Notes under the pieces: model-generated | The model's input: only the letters and a program-made list of their open reading frames with translations | Database searches by the model: none | What the model was told of the DNA's origin: nothing | Part shown: positions 16,001-26,494 of the stretch, one piece after another | How positions within the stretch are numbered: the first letter of the stretch is position 1 | Layout of the letters: every line of letters begins with the position of its first letter | Made by a program: the position numbers and the translations under genes | Source of the DNA: Chaetoceros tenuissimus | Lineage: Eukaryota > Bacillariophyta > Thalassiosirophyceae > Chaetocerotales > Chaetocerotaceae | Assembly: GCA_021927905.1 (NCBI GenBank) | Contig: BLLK01000045.1 | Span: forward strand, 2,294,001 to 2,358,000 | DNA length: 64,000 bases | Direction of reading: 5' to 3'

Positions 16001-16927
16001 ATGGAGCAACAAAAAAGAGCAAATGGAGTTTCTTATCCGCGAACCGGTAAGAGAGGAGTGCCTCAGCAGTTTCCACGTCGGTTGTACAATATGCTGGAGG
16101 CAGAGACCCAGCTGAGCCAGTCGACGTCGGAAAGTTTGATTTCCTGGTCGCCAAGTGGAAAAGCTTTCAGAATTGAGGATGTCACTTTGTTTTCTACGCT
16201 CATTCTACCAAAGTACTTTAGAACCAACAAGTTCAGCTCATTTCAGAGGAACCTCAACTTGGTAAGTCTTTCTGTGTATTGTATTTAGGAATTCCTTTCT
16301 TTGCTCCTTTCCCTCCGATCTTTGCGGACATGGATAGAAATCAGTGACAGCTTTTTGTCTATGGAATTGCAACAATCTCTCTAACAATAGATTCCTTTCC
16401 TTATTTAGTATGGCTTCTCTAAAGTTCGCCGTGGGCCAGACACTGACATGTATGCGCACCCTTCCTTTCTCCGTGGGCAGCCTGACTTGCTCTCGGAGCT
16501 GAAGAAATGCAAAAGTGCTGCTGATAGAAAGCGCCAAGCAAAGTCATTGAACCACGAAATGACAACATCTGCAGCTTCTCTCACAATGAGAAATATTATG
16601 CACGCTTCAGTATCTGCACATAATGCTGCATTGCCTCATGATACTCGTGCTGTCAGTCCTTCGTGTTCATCCGAAGAAGAGACTGGTCAAAGACTGAGAA
16701 ATCCTCAACTTCCTTACTATGCTCAACAAAATCATCAACTACAGTATCAATACGCTCCTCCTCATTTATATAATAACAGTGGTATCAACCAACCACTTAT
16801 GCCTCAATCCAGCATTAATCTCCAAAATAACTCAAAGTCTCTTCAAAACTCGAGTCCTACTCAGCCTTCAGGTAAACTCGATCTGTTGGCTCTTGCTATC
16901 AATTGTCTTTCTGATGAAAGAAAATAA
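16001..16927 (+). CDS. Heat-shock-factor-type transcription factor
   Basis: Nuclear DNA-binding protein of the HSF family, which is greatly expanded in diatoms. Exons are 16001-16261 and 16409-16927 (intron 147 bp, the longest in the window), giving 259 aa. The winged-helix DNA-binding domain covers about residues 23-115: FPRRLYNMLE, ISWSPSGKAFRI, LPKYFRTNKFSSFQRNLNLYGF (recognition helix plus the split after LNL) and FLRGQPDLL. The second exon begins exactly at the conserved YGF, as expected. The rest is Gln/Asn/Ser-rich and lacks an obvious heptad-repeat trimerisation region, so it may be a short HSF-like factor rather than a classical stress HSF. The start at 16001 was chosen because of the TATA box position. 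Confidence 0.9.
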
Positions 16928-17656
16928 GTTCAATTGTCTCGCTATAACATTTCCCTGGCATCTAGCAACACAATCATGGAAAGAATAAATACCCTCGACA
17001 ACAGGTACATAACGACGAAAACACAGATTATTACAAAGTCCAACGAATTTGAAACAAACAGAGAAATCATCACAGTTGTCGTCATCTTGCTAAATCCTTT
17101 CGTAAAATTTAAATTTAAACATTGTTCTCAAATGGCGGTTCTAGTTCTTTTTTCAAAGGTCCAAGTCAACCCTGGTGACCTGAAATATTCTCTTCTTTGG
17201 ACTTGAGATGATTGGATTCAGATTCTTCTCTTCTCGTCCCAATTACGAGCCTGAAAAATAACGGTAATTTTAGGCGGAGCCCGACACGCACTCGTACTAC
17301 TTCCTGCTTTTGCAACAAATGACAGTTGCAGTGACATACCTAGTGCCTGAAGTTTTGATGCCTATGGTATGTTATTTGTCTTGGTTCCATCTCAAAAAGG
17401 CATCTTCTACTATCAGCTTGGATCTTAGCTCATATTTGTTTGAACTCTGCTGGTTCCAATTGAATCAGTACGACTCGAGCTAAACTCTGTTATTTATTTA
17501 CAGCATATTTGAACATTAGACACCTGTTGCACACCTCTTCGTCATTGTTTTAACCCTGATGTTAGAAATAATTGATTTTTTAGATCTATTCCCGAGATCA
17601 AAACAAATCTTGAAGGACAATGAAATTGCGTGGTTGTCATGGGAATTATTTTATAT
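16928..17656. other. Convergent intergenic region, 729 bp
   Basis: Lies between the 3' ends of the HSF-type gene and the GH16 gene. Short stop-free runs here show no family resemblance. I see no RNA gene or repeat. Confidence 0.45.
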
Positions 17657-19773
17657 CTACATCTTCATGTATCCATCTCTTCGTTCTTTTCGCTTTTTGT
17701 TGGTAATCCCAAAAATTATAGTTGTCAGTAGCATAGCTGCTATAGATATTACTAGGCATGGTGGTAATGTTGGAACGGGAAGGTTCTTGAAAAGATTAGA
17801 GTTTTTTCGAAGTTCCCACGCTCCAGGTTCGTCATCAAATTTATCTACGGCAAGACAATATGGACCAGTATAACCATCAAAACATTTACATCTTCCTTCT
17901 TCAACAGGGACACTAAATATTCCATCTTGGTATGTAGATTTCAAACATACACCACCTTTTTGATCAGCGCTTTCTTTTCCACCTTCAGACAATAATGCCC
18001 CGCAATCGGAGGAACTTGTGCAATTTCCACCACCTTTTTTAATTGTTTTCTTGAGTGGGGCAGTATCATCGTACACAAAAGGAGCAGGACGCATATATCT
18101 ATATTCATTTCCTTTTATATACTCTTTTGTGGGGAACTCTACAGGATCACACCCTACAGTATGAGGAAGTCCAACATGAGCAGTATCATTTTTGCTCTGG
18201 TAAACACGCACATGGTCTATGTACATTGCAACGTTTGACTCTTTCATCATATTACAGAAACCTGGATTAAATGAACAAGCGCATGTTGCATTTGTACAAT
18301 CGAAACATTTACTGCATCCTGGAGGTACTTCGTAAGGAAAGCCCCACGTAGATGAAATTGCTGTATTCATGATGAGATAACTTGGTTCAACTGGAATTTG
18401 AGCTCCTGTGAGATTCAAAGATTCGTCCTTGATTGAAAATGCATGAACCCAGTCTTGCCCATTACCATCACCTGACATACTAAATGTTGAGTTTACTCTA
18501 TAGTCTTTTGCAAACCAGTCAAGACGCCCTCCTGGACCTGGTTGCCATTCAAGCCTGAATGTGTGAAGAGTTTGAAAATGAGATGGTGTCATTTGATGCA
18601 TGGCTCCTACAGCATCAGCCTGGAAGACTTGGTTCTTATTTCTATGTACAGGTTCCTCAGGTTTTGTTTCTCCAAGGTATGTCCCGTAAAAGTAAGGGTT
18701 AAGTGTAGTATTTCCATTTACCTCCAGGCCTTCGTACCATGACTGTGCCATCCATTCTGTGAAACCAGATTCAGTGACTGTTGCATGTCGAATAGGTTGA
18801 GATCCCGACTGAGGTCTATTTGTTGGAACTCCAGGTGCAACCTAAAGGGTATGATTAATGAGTTGGTGGTCTGTTTGTATGTACATGTATGCATATAAAA
18901 TTAGACTTGTGATAGTTACCTGAAGAGTGAAATCGGCATATGGATATGAAACTCCAGGCTCGGTTGCAGGAAGAGGACCAGTATTTTTTCCCGTCATAAT
19001 TTCAATAAGATCGATCTCAGTAGCTCCACGTCCTTGATAAGGATTCAGACCGAAGTGGTTTTGGGCGTTACATGCAGAGATAGATTGTGCATCCTGTTTC
19101 TTTCTATCACATGTATCGTAACTCCATGGCCAAATGTTGTTCGTTGAAGCCTTTCATTTCAAAATCAAAAATTTAGAATTCAACTCACTTGCGAATGCTA
19201 TGGCTTCGATTAAATGCCTTTTTCAAAAGCACTTACCTCGTATGTGGCTCTGCCGAGATTTCCTAAGATCCAAATCGCAGGCCAGAGCCCTCCAATGTGG
19301 GGATCACCTGGAAAGATAACATCTACTTCAACAATACCACCTGTGAAACAGAATTTATTCCAAGACTGCACCATTCCAGATTTAAAATTCTTTGTGATAT
19401 GTTTCTTTTTTCCCTTGACCAGATCATTATGAATCCATTCCGTCTTCCCAATTTTGGATTTAATTTCTAACAAACCATCTTCTGTTGTCGAGACCATTGT
19501 TGAATTGTAAAAATGAAGTGATCCTCCACCTGCAGAAGAACTGTCATCATCTGATTTGTCCAGAGCAGTCCATGTTGGGTCGTGTCCATCTTTAAAGGTT
19601 CTACCAGGTACATTAAATTCATCTGACATTACTAGATCATACTGTGTACCATCAATCAAAGACACGGTTGTTCTCTTGTCTTTAGGTGTGTCAGGATCAA
19701 TCCATCCTCCCTGTGATTCCCTCAGCATAGATATTGCCAGAAGCAATATTATATTGTTACTATTCCAACGCAT
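17657..19773 (-). CDS. KRE6/SKN1-like GH16 beta-glucan transglycosylase (TGS-type)
   Basis: Member of the fungal Kre6/Skn1 family needed for beta-1,6-glucan. In diatoms the family (TGS) is linked to beta-1,6 branching of the storage glucan chrysolaminarin. Exons are 19237-19773, 18920-19150 and 17657-18841, all phase 0, giving 650 aa. It has an N-terminal signal peptide (IILLLAISML), then SDEFNVPGRTF, GMVQSWNKFCFTGG, GLWPAIWILGNLGRATYE and the GH16 catalytic motif EIDLIE (Glu224, Asp226, Glu229). WGFPYEVPPGC and MYIDHVRVYQ follow. A Cys-rich EGF-like segment (CKCFDGYTGPYC) precedes a single C-terminal membrane span (ISIAAMLLTTIIFGI) and a basic tail. Fungal relatives are type II membrane proteins; here the anchor is C-terminal, so the domain should face the lumen of the ER, Golgi or vacuole. 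Confidence 0.9.
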
Positions 19774-20383
19774 TGTGATGAGGTGCTTCTCTTCGAGTAT
19801 CTATCTGCGACGCTTGCAATTGAGAAATGCAATTTGGATTCTGAAAAATGATGTGTTGCCAACTTGCTATTATGTCGTGCTGTCGTGCTTGAATCAAGTT
19901 CCCAAAATCTTTTCAATGCTATCTCTGTTCGACTATGCAATAAAAAAGGATGCCTAAGAAACGAATGAAAATGTGAAAAAGATTACGAAGTATTAAAATT
20001 GTTCAATGGAATTGAGAAAGATACTAATGCTCCTTCCAAACACACGGAACTCTTTGTTTTCGATGATGTCTATCTTTGTTTTCGAGAAAGATGTGTGAGA
20101 GAAGTACGTGTCAATTTTTCTAATTTCAACGTAGATCATGATCATAACCTATTGTTGAGCGCTGATCAAAAAAGATCCTTTCTTCTTTCTTCCTCATTTC
20201 TATCTTTGTTTCCTTGTGATGTCAGATACGAAGGTCATTGTTTCGTCATCGACCATCGCCATCGAACTCGAACATCAAACAAAACTCACATAATAAAATT
20301 GAATGAAGAGAAAGTACTCTTGTCTTTCAGTCTACATTTAAATCTTCCACTTGAGTAACTCAACCGCGTCGTTGTCAAAGAAC
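19774..20383. other. Divergent promoter region, 610 bp
   Basis: Lies between the GH16 gene and the methyltransferase-like gene. A 119-codon stop-free run on plus (19999-20358) has no recognisable features and ends just before the next gene; I treat it as non-coding or 5' UTR. Confidence 0.4.
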
Positions 20384-21352
20384 ATGATGTTTCATAGAAT
20401 CCGTTCAGAGCAATCTGTTAAATTACTTTCCATTGGAATTGCCTCTTTTTCAGGTAACCTTGTATGCTCCAATGAAGCTAGGTCAGAGCAGGGTACTTCT
20501 CCTTATAAAAAACTGAATGCCAAAGACAAAATTCTTCACAATCTCTTTGGAAAGGCTTTGCCTGAACCGAGAATTCTTGACGAAAAGGATAATGTGTTTG
20601 ATACGTATCAGGTACGAAAAGGGCTGAAGGAAAGACGAGCAGATGAAAAGAAACTTGAAATCATACAGAAGCAGATTATGAAGTGTGTACAGGCGAACGA
20701 TCGTAAATGTATAGAGTCGCAGATGCAAAATGTAAACGAAGTACTGTATGGAAAAGGTACAACAATGCAGGATCGTGAAGAGTTCCTAATCAAGTATGGA
20801 TGCACTCCTTACAGTGATGAAATTCTTGATAAAATCCTTTCCTTCGACAGACCAATCATGGATATTGGAGCTGGTAATGGTCAATGGTCACGTGCTCTCT
20901 CTGATAGAGCCAAGCAAAAAGCTGCAGACAGAGGGACAAAGATAATAAACGATTACGTTGTAGCTTATGACAATGGAAGCGCTATTCCTTTGAACACAGA
21001 AATTTACCATAAGTTGACGCAACCTGCACAGGAGCACTTTTATAATGTAGAAAAAATGGATGGGGTAGATGCAGTACGACAGATTAAAAATCGAGGGCGC
21101 ATTCTTTTACTAGTATATCCATCTCCAGGACCAATGGCATATGACGTTGTCAAATCTTATTCCGAGTTTAAAGAGAATGATTTGGTAGTCTTTGTTGGAG
21201 AGGGGGTTGAAAGTGGTGCTAACGGCAATGCTGACTTTCTAGAGTTCTTCAAATCTAAGCATTGGGTTTTGCTTCAGACTATGGATGTACCAACAGTGAG
21301 AGGAGGAGGCAAAGGCTTGGAAAAAGTTTTTATATTTCAAAGAGCTTTATAA
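20384..21352 (+). CDS. Methyltransferase-like protein (class I SAM fold)
   Basis: Single-exon 322-aa protein. The motif MDIGAGNGQWSRAL (about residues 163-176) fits motif I of class I SAM-dependent methyltransferases, and ILLLVYPSPGP with the later NDLVVFVGEG fits the beta4-beta5 region of such folds. I do not recognise the substrate or a named family. The N-terminus is basic with one weakly hydrophobic stretch (LLSIGIASFSGNLVCS), so organelle import is possible. The ATG at 20384 (or 20387) was chosen; the open frame upstream only offers a TTG. A GGTAAC after TTTTTCAG at about 20450 could in principle act as a splice site, but no split is needed for an open frame. Confidence 0.6.
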   Translation: MMFHRIRSEQSVKLLSIGIASFSGNLVCSNEARSEQGTSPYKKLNAKDKILHNLFGKALPEPRILDEKDNVFDTYQVRKGLKERRADEKKLEIIQKQIMKCVQANDRKCIESQMQNVNEVLYGKGTTMQDREEFLIKYGCTPYSDEILDKILSFDRPIMDIGAGNGQWSRALSDRAKQKAADRGTKIINDYVVAYDNGSAIPLNTEIYHKLTQPAQEHFYNVEKMDGVDAVRQIKNRGRILLLVYPSPGPMAYDVVKSYSEFKENDLVVFVGEGVESGANGNADFLEFFKSKHWVLLQTMDVPTVRGGGKGLEKVFIFQRAL

Positions 21353-21732
21353 ACGTTTGTGTTAAGCAACTCTGCAACCGTTTTTCATTTACAGCGGTGG
21401 CTTCAACAAAACTCCACCAATCCTTTACACAACCATGAATCCTTTGGGTTTGATTTTTTCTGATTTCGACTTCGACAATTTTTTAATAATACTGTTCTTA
21501 TTCATAAACTGGTCTTTTCATAATGCTGACAACTACTTCTCGTTGTATAGAAGGTCGAAAAAAATCATCATGATTTTATTCAGAGAAGGTTATAAGTACT
21601 TAGCAGTTATGAAGAGTGAACACTAATAGACTAAAATTACTGGATGGTAAAGACTTGACTCTTCGCGAGGCTGCCGTACTGACAGCTTTGTTGTAAAACC
21701 AAAACAATGACTTTGATTGTTTGAAGGGAAAC
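21353..21732. other. Convergent intergenic region, 380 bp
   Basis: Holds the 3' ends of the methyltransferase-like and CFAP58 genes. A 63-codon run (21435-21626) has no support as a gene. Confidence 0.4.
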
Positions 21733-24381
21733 CTAAAACTTAAAACCGCCTCCAATAAACCGAAGCGGCTTTGCCAACATCTGGTTAGGAATTTCATAAT
21801 GTTCCTCAGTCTCAGATAGGAGTTCCAGTTCTCTTCTCAGCTCTCTTTCTTTCACTTCTCTTAACTCAGAGTTTAGTTCTTTGACTTGCTCCTTCAGATC
21901 TTTGAGTTCGTGCTTGTACATATTGACTTGAGATTCGTGCATATTGAGTTCACCTGCAAATGCCTTCAACTTCCGCTCTTTTTCCCTGAGTTCTATTTCT
22001 TGTAGAGTAAGTTTCTCTCTGACATTTTCAGTAGGTTTTTCATCAATTTGCTTCTGTAATATTATTTCTTTCTTTTGCAACTCTTCTATGATGATTTCTT
22101 TCTCCATGAGCAATTCAGTCTTTTTGATTAGACGTTTTTGTAAGCTCTCAACTTTCTGAATCAATTCGTACGAAGAAGGGTCACTGCCCTCAAGTTTACG
22201 CCATCTATGAACATTCAAAGGGTTCTCAAGCTCTTCGCTGAGAACTTTGACCTTTATCTTTTCATCCATCAACTCCTTCTCCTTCCTGGCTAAATCTCTT
22301 GCAAACTTTTCTTCATCGTTTGGTTTTCCGTTTTTTACAGTCATTTCTCTTTTCATATCTTGCAACTGGATGGTCAAGTACCGAACATCATTTACTCTAT
22401 TTTTGTACTGTGTCTCACCCTTCTTCAATGCAACATCTTGTATCTTGAGTCGCTCCTGTAACAGTGCTATCTCGTCGTTACGTGCAACTATTTGAGCGCC
22501 CAGTAAGTCACGCTCATTAATAACTTGATCATATTCCTTCTTCTGTTCCAGTATGTCGTCGTCAAGTCGCTTGAGAATACCATTTAGTCTTTGGATCTCA
22601 AGACTCTGCTTATGAATGTATTCCTGTTGTTGTTCTGAATGCTGTTTAGTTCGTAGTACCTCTGTTCTTGCTTGCTCCTTTTGTTTCTTTTCTATATTCG
22701 CTTCAAAATGCTTTTTCACAAGAGCTTTATCCTTGTCGGAAATTTCCTTTTGCAGAGATTTCACTTCATTATTCAACACATTCATTTCACTCTGCACTTG
22801 CTTAGTTTCATTCTGGGAATCTGTTAATTGTCTCGATATTTTACTTCTTTCCGATCGAAGTTTGCTGTTGAGTACTTCTTGGTCAGATGATCGTGTTTCC
22901 CATTTCTTCAATTCCTTTTTCAATTCCTCAATCTCAATATCTCTCAATCTGACTGTATCAGTTGCGCTTTCAGTAGCATTACGTTCCTGTGACAAACTAT
23001 TGCTTTGTTTTTCACATGTATTCTCCAACACAGTGACCTTTTTCGTTGTCATGTCATATCTTTCCATTGAATTCAAGAGTTCCTTCTCCAAAGAGAATAT
23101 ATTTTGTTCTCGAAGGCGAATTTCTTCCTCTATACTTTTATTATGTTGTTCGTACTTTTGTATCTTATCTAGTAAAACATTATTCTCTCTCTTGAGGACA
23201 TCATAGTCTCGCGACTTTTGGTCTTCTCGCTTCTTTGCTTTGTCAATAGCTTGGTGTAAGGTCTGAATCTCTTTCTGTTTATCATGAGCAATTGACCTGG
23301 CATCTTCGCAACTTTGTTGCAGTCTCAGACCATTCCTATATTCACCATCATATTTACGTTGTAAATGCTCCTTCTCGGTAACAATTTTCGACTGGGTTGC
23401 TAGAGAGACCTTCAACTCTTCTCGTTTTTTGGATAGATCGTTACATACATTCATCATTTTGTTCTTTTGACTCTCAACAGTAGCAGAAAGCTCCTGAGTT
23501 TGCTTACTCAGTTCCTCGCATTGTGTAGCCTGTAGAGTCATTTTCTTTTTCATATGTTGCAAGTCCTTTGTCAATCGATCGCACTTCTTTTGCGATGTGG
23601 ATTCTTTAAACTGCAAGTCGACACATTCTTTGGTCTTTAGTTCGAACTTGGACCTTATTTCATCTGTCTCCACTTGAGTATCCAATAGTTTTTTAGTGAT
23701 ACCTTCAATCTCTACATTCTTTACTGATATTTCACTAGATAATTTATCAACTTCTGCAGAAAGCGAAGTAACATTTTTATCCAGATCTTTATTTTCTTTT
23801 TGTGTCTCTTCAATCTCTACACGTAATTGTTGAATCTGATTCTTATAGTCATCTCGTTGGTTCTTGAGATCGGCATTTTCTCTCGTTAGAACCTCAAAAT
23901 CTTCCTCTTGTTTTATTGTACGGGCTCTTTCCTTATTCAAATAGTCAGATACTTTATTCAGCTCATTTTGAAGACGCTCCATGGAAGAAGCAAATACTTT
24001 TTCTCTTTCTTTGCCCTCATCCACTGATGCCCAAGCCTTTTCATTATCTTGTTTCAGTAATGCAATTGTTCGTTTATCTTGCTCATAAGTAGCTGACATT
24101 TCTTTAAGCCTCTCTGAACTCTTATCCAGCTCAGACGTCAATGTAGTGCATTTTGATGACAGTATCTTTTCATGCTCGAGAGATTTTTCCAGGGCTTGGA
24201 GAAGTTTCTCTATTTGATCTTTAAATGGTGCAAATTTTTCATTACCTTCCAGGCCCTGGAAGATGGTTGTCAAATCGTTTATGCAACAGCCTTCAGGCTT
24301 TCTGCTTTGACTAATGTCTTCAATTTCTTTCTTCATGTCATCATCATAATTTGCCTTTTGATTTTCTCTTTCATTTTTCAT
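21733..24381 (-). CDS. CFAP58: Cilia- and flagella-associated protein 58 (CFAP58/CCDC147)
   Basis: Coiled-coil axonemal protein required for motile cilia and sperm flagella. Intronless, 882 aa (the human protein is about 872), coiled coil over nearly the whole length. The diagnostic block ELENPLNVHRWRKLEGSDP followed by SYELIQKVESLQKRLIKKTE (about residues 715-755) is nearly identical to the animal protein. Other family stretches are QVINERDLLGAQIVARNDE, ALLQERLKIQ and the late AGELNMHESQ (animal SSELNMYEVQ). The N-terminal region (LTTIFQGLEGNEKFAPFKDQ) also follows the family pattern. Among diatoms such genes are expected only where flagellated sperm persist, that is in centrics. It is divergent from an IQ/TPR gene with only 146 bp between the two ATGs, so a shared, gamete-specific promoter is possible. 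Confidence 0.92.
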   Translation of the reverse strand: MKNERENQKANYDDDMKKEIEDISQSRKPEGCCINDLTTIFQGLEGNEKFAPFKDQIEKLLQALEKSLEHEKILSSKCTTLTSELDKSSERLKEMSATYEQDKRTIALLKQDNEKAWASVDEGKEREKVFASSMERLQNELNKVSDYLNKERARTIKQEEDFEVLTRENADLKNQRDDYKNQIQQLRVEIEETQKENKDLDKNVTSLSAEVDKLSSEISVKNVEIEGITKKLLDTQVETDEIRSKFELKTKECVDLQFKESTSQKKCDRLTKDLQHMKKKMTLQATQCEELSKQTQELSATVESQKNKMMNVCNDLSKKREELKVSLATQSKIVTEKEHLQRKYDGEYRNGLRLQQSCEDARSIAHDKQKEIQTLHQAIDKAKKREDQKSRDYDVLKRENNVLLDKIQKYEQHNKSIEEEIRLREQNIFSLEKELLNSMERYDMTTKKVTVLENTCEKQSNSLSQERNATESATDTVRLRDIEIEELKKELKKWETRSSDQEVLNSKLRSERSKISRQLTDSQNETKQVQSEMNVLNNEVKSLQKEISDKDKALVKKHFEANIEKKQKEQARTEVLRTKQHSEQQQEYIHKQSLEIQRLNGILKRLDDDILEQKKEYDQVINERDLLGAQIVARNDEIALLQERLKIQDVALKKGETQYKNRVNDVRYLTIQLQDMKREMTVKNGKPNDEEKFARDLARKEKELMDEKIKVKVLSEELENPLNVHRWRKLEGSDPSSYELIQKVESLQKRLIKKTELLMEKEIIIEELQKKEIILQKQIDEKPTENVREKLTLQEIELREKERKLKAFAGELNMHESQVNMYKHELKDLKEQVKELNSELREVKERELRRELELLSETEEHYEIPNQMLAKPLRFIGGGFKF

Positions 24382-24406
24382 CGCTGTCCGTATGTAAAAG
24401 AAAGAG

Positions 24407-24422
24407 GTTTCTTTTTAGAAAC
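24407..24422. promoter_or_regulatory. Palindrome in the CFAP58/IQ-TPR divergent promoter
   Basis: Perfect inverted repeat GTTTCT-TTTT-AGAAAC, 25 bp upstream of the CFAP58 ATG and 106 bp from the divergent one. It loosely resembles the RFX X-box outline (GTTNC ... GNAAC) but with a longer spacer. Its role is unproven. Confidence 0.3.
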
Positions 24423-24527
24423 ACTTGTGTGTTTTCGTTTCACAAAACAGCTTTCATCACAGAAAGATGATGCAGACTCAATCTTCAATCTGAACTGAAA
24501 TATCTAACACCTCCTTTTTCAGTTACA

Positions 24528-26348
24528 ATGGAACATGATGTCAATGAATTCTTTATTTCTGTGTACCTTGGTAACATGGATGATGTGAAAGCTATGCTCT
24601 CCGTCAATCATCGTTTGGTTGCTGAGAAGTCAGACGAGGGGAACGCATTAAATATTGCAGCTTGTCAGGGCGATTATGGTATGGGAAGACTGCTAATCGA
24701 GTTTGATTCACCCATTGTCAAGAACCAAGAAGGGCTCAATCCGATGGGTATATGTAAATATCGATCCAACAAGGAATTCTTTCAATTATTGTCTGATCAC
24801 TATGAATTCGATATTTCAGAAAGGCAATATAAAAGACGAAACTTTGAATCGATAATTTCACAAGAAAGGTGTCGCGAATTGAAAAGACAAGAACGGTAAG
24901 TAATGTATCCAGTTGCAAGTATTAGTATAGCTGTGTATACCAGTATGAAGTTTCTCATTATAATTTTCCACATTGGTAGGATCGCTAAGAGAATACAACA
25001 TTGGCAGCATCGAAAAAAGTTTGAGGCCGCAACAAGTATTCAATCAGCTGTACGGAAGATGCTGTTGGAAAATTCTAGGAAAAGGATTGTTTTGTTACAC
25101 TATTCTGCTACAATCATCCAAAAATCTTGGAGGTGGAGATTTCGTGATAGGATCTTTCGACAGAGGCAAAGATGCGCACGAAAGATTCAGTCATTTCAGA
25201 GAATGCTTGTAGTTAGGAATAAATTCATTGCTTTTGAATATCAACGACTATGGTATTATAGAGCACTAAGAATCTTAGCAGTTATCATCCAGAGACTCTG
25301 GCGTGGAAAAAAGGGAAGAGCACTGGCAAGAAAACAAAGGGAAATGATGTATCTACCAGACCCCTCATTGGCTGTAAATTTTGATTGGTGGTTGCAATGT
25401 CAAAAGGGTAGAACTTGGAACGCATTTTCTGAATATGTTTTGTCTGGACATCCAACGTCTTGGAAAGAAAGAAATCTTGTCAAAAGACAGTCTATTTACT
25501 ACAGAGATGTTCGATTCTACGTTAATAATGTGACGTTGAAGTCGTCTTGGGAGCAGCCCACGATTTGGAAAGACCTTGATGAGAGAAAACAAAATGAGAG
25601 GATCTCTTTACAAAAGGTTGGATTCACAATGAAGCAAGATAAGGCTTCTAGAAAGATTCAAACTTTTATCCGGTGCAGACGTTCCCGCCATCATTTCCAA
25701 TCAATTATGAAAGTGAATTTCATCATGTCGAATGCCTTGGAACAATATCAAATGAATCCAAATAATATAATTGCCCTGTGCAATTACACATTTTACGTGC
25801 ACGCTGCTCTTTGTGACGAGGAAAAGGCATCCACATTGTACAATCTATGTCTTCAACGAATGGCTTCCCGAGATCATCCCTTCATACTATTCAATTACAG
25901 CATATTTCTAGCAGCTCAATCACTGCAATATTCTTCATTCCTAGAAAGAGCGAAAGAAGCAGAGGCAAGACGATTTGCAAAGAAAGGAAGAGTAAAGTCC
26001 TCAATGGTCCTTGCTGATGCATTCTACCGCTATTATGCAATCAATTCGAATACAGCGAATAGTTGGCATAACTATGCATTGTCACGAGCGCTGGTATTTA
26101 CTGACTTTGCGAGGGCCTCAAAAGCATTCCACAATAGCAGATTTAGAACAAATCCTAGTCTATGTTATTTGAAATCCTTGATCGAGCTTGTTCACTCCCA
26201 TGCCGCTTCTGCTATTGAAACTTACAAGGCTTGGAGCTTGGAAGCTATTAAGTGGAAAAACCTGCATCAACATTTTCACAGTCGGATCAGTTCGGGATCG
26301 TATTTGATACAATCTATCTTTAATCTTTTGCATGTTGGCAAAAGATGA
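24528..26348 (+). CDS. IQ-motif and TPR-like repeat protein with ankyrin-like N-terminus
   Basis: Exons are 24528-24895 and 24980-26348 (intron 84 bp), giving 578 aa. Residues 1-80 look like one or two ankyrin-type repeats (GNALNIAACQGDYGMGRLLIEF). At least five IQ motifs follow (TSIQSAVRKMLLENSRKR, TIIQKSWRWRFRDR, RKIQSFQRMLVVRNKF, VIIQRLWRGKKGRALARK, RKIQTFIRCRRSRHHF), which bind calmodulin or related EF-hand proteins. A WW-like segment (LKSSWEQPTIW) lies between the fourth and fifth. The C-terminal 200 residues form half-TPR-like helical repeats (NPNNIIALCNYTFYVHAAL, HPFILFNYSIFLAA). I know no named family with this order. The shared promoter with CFAP58 and the IQ content suggest, but do not show, a flagellar calcium-signalling role. 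Confidence 0.8.
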
Positions 26349-26494
26349 TGGATTAAGCTAGAATGGAATCTGCTAGAATGCAGACGAATGCATCACTCAA
26401 AGTAGAAATTCCATGAAGAATGTAATGGATTTTTGAAAGTTTTTTAGTAAATAGACTGAAGTCTCACTCATTTAGGAAAAGTAAGTTTCTAGTA

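Noticed and set aside
19999-20358. 119-residue open frame upstream of the methyltransferase-like gene
   Set aside because: No domain or family resemblance, and it sits in the only room for two divergent promoters.
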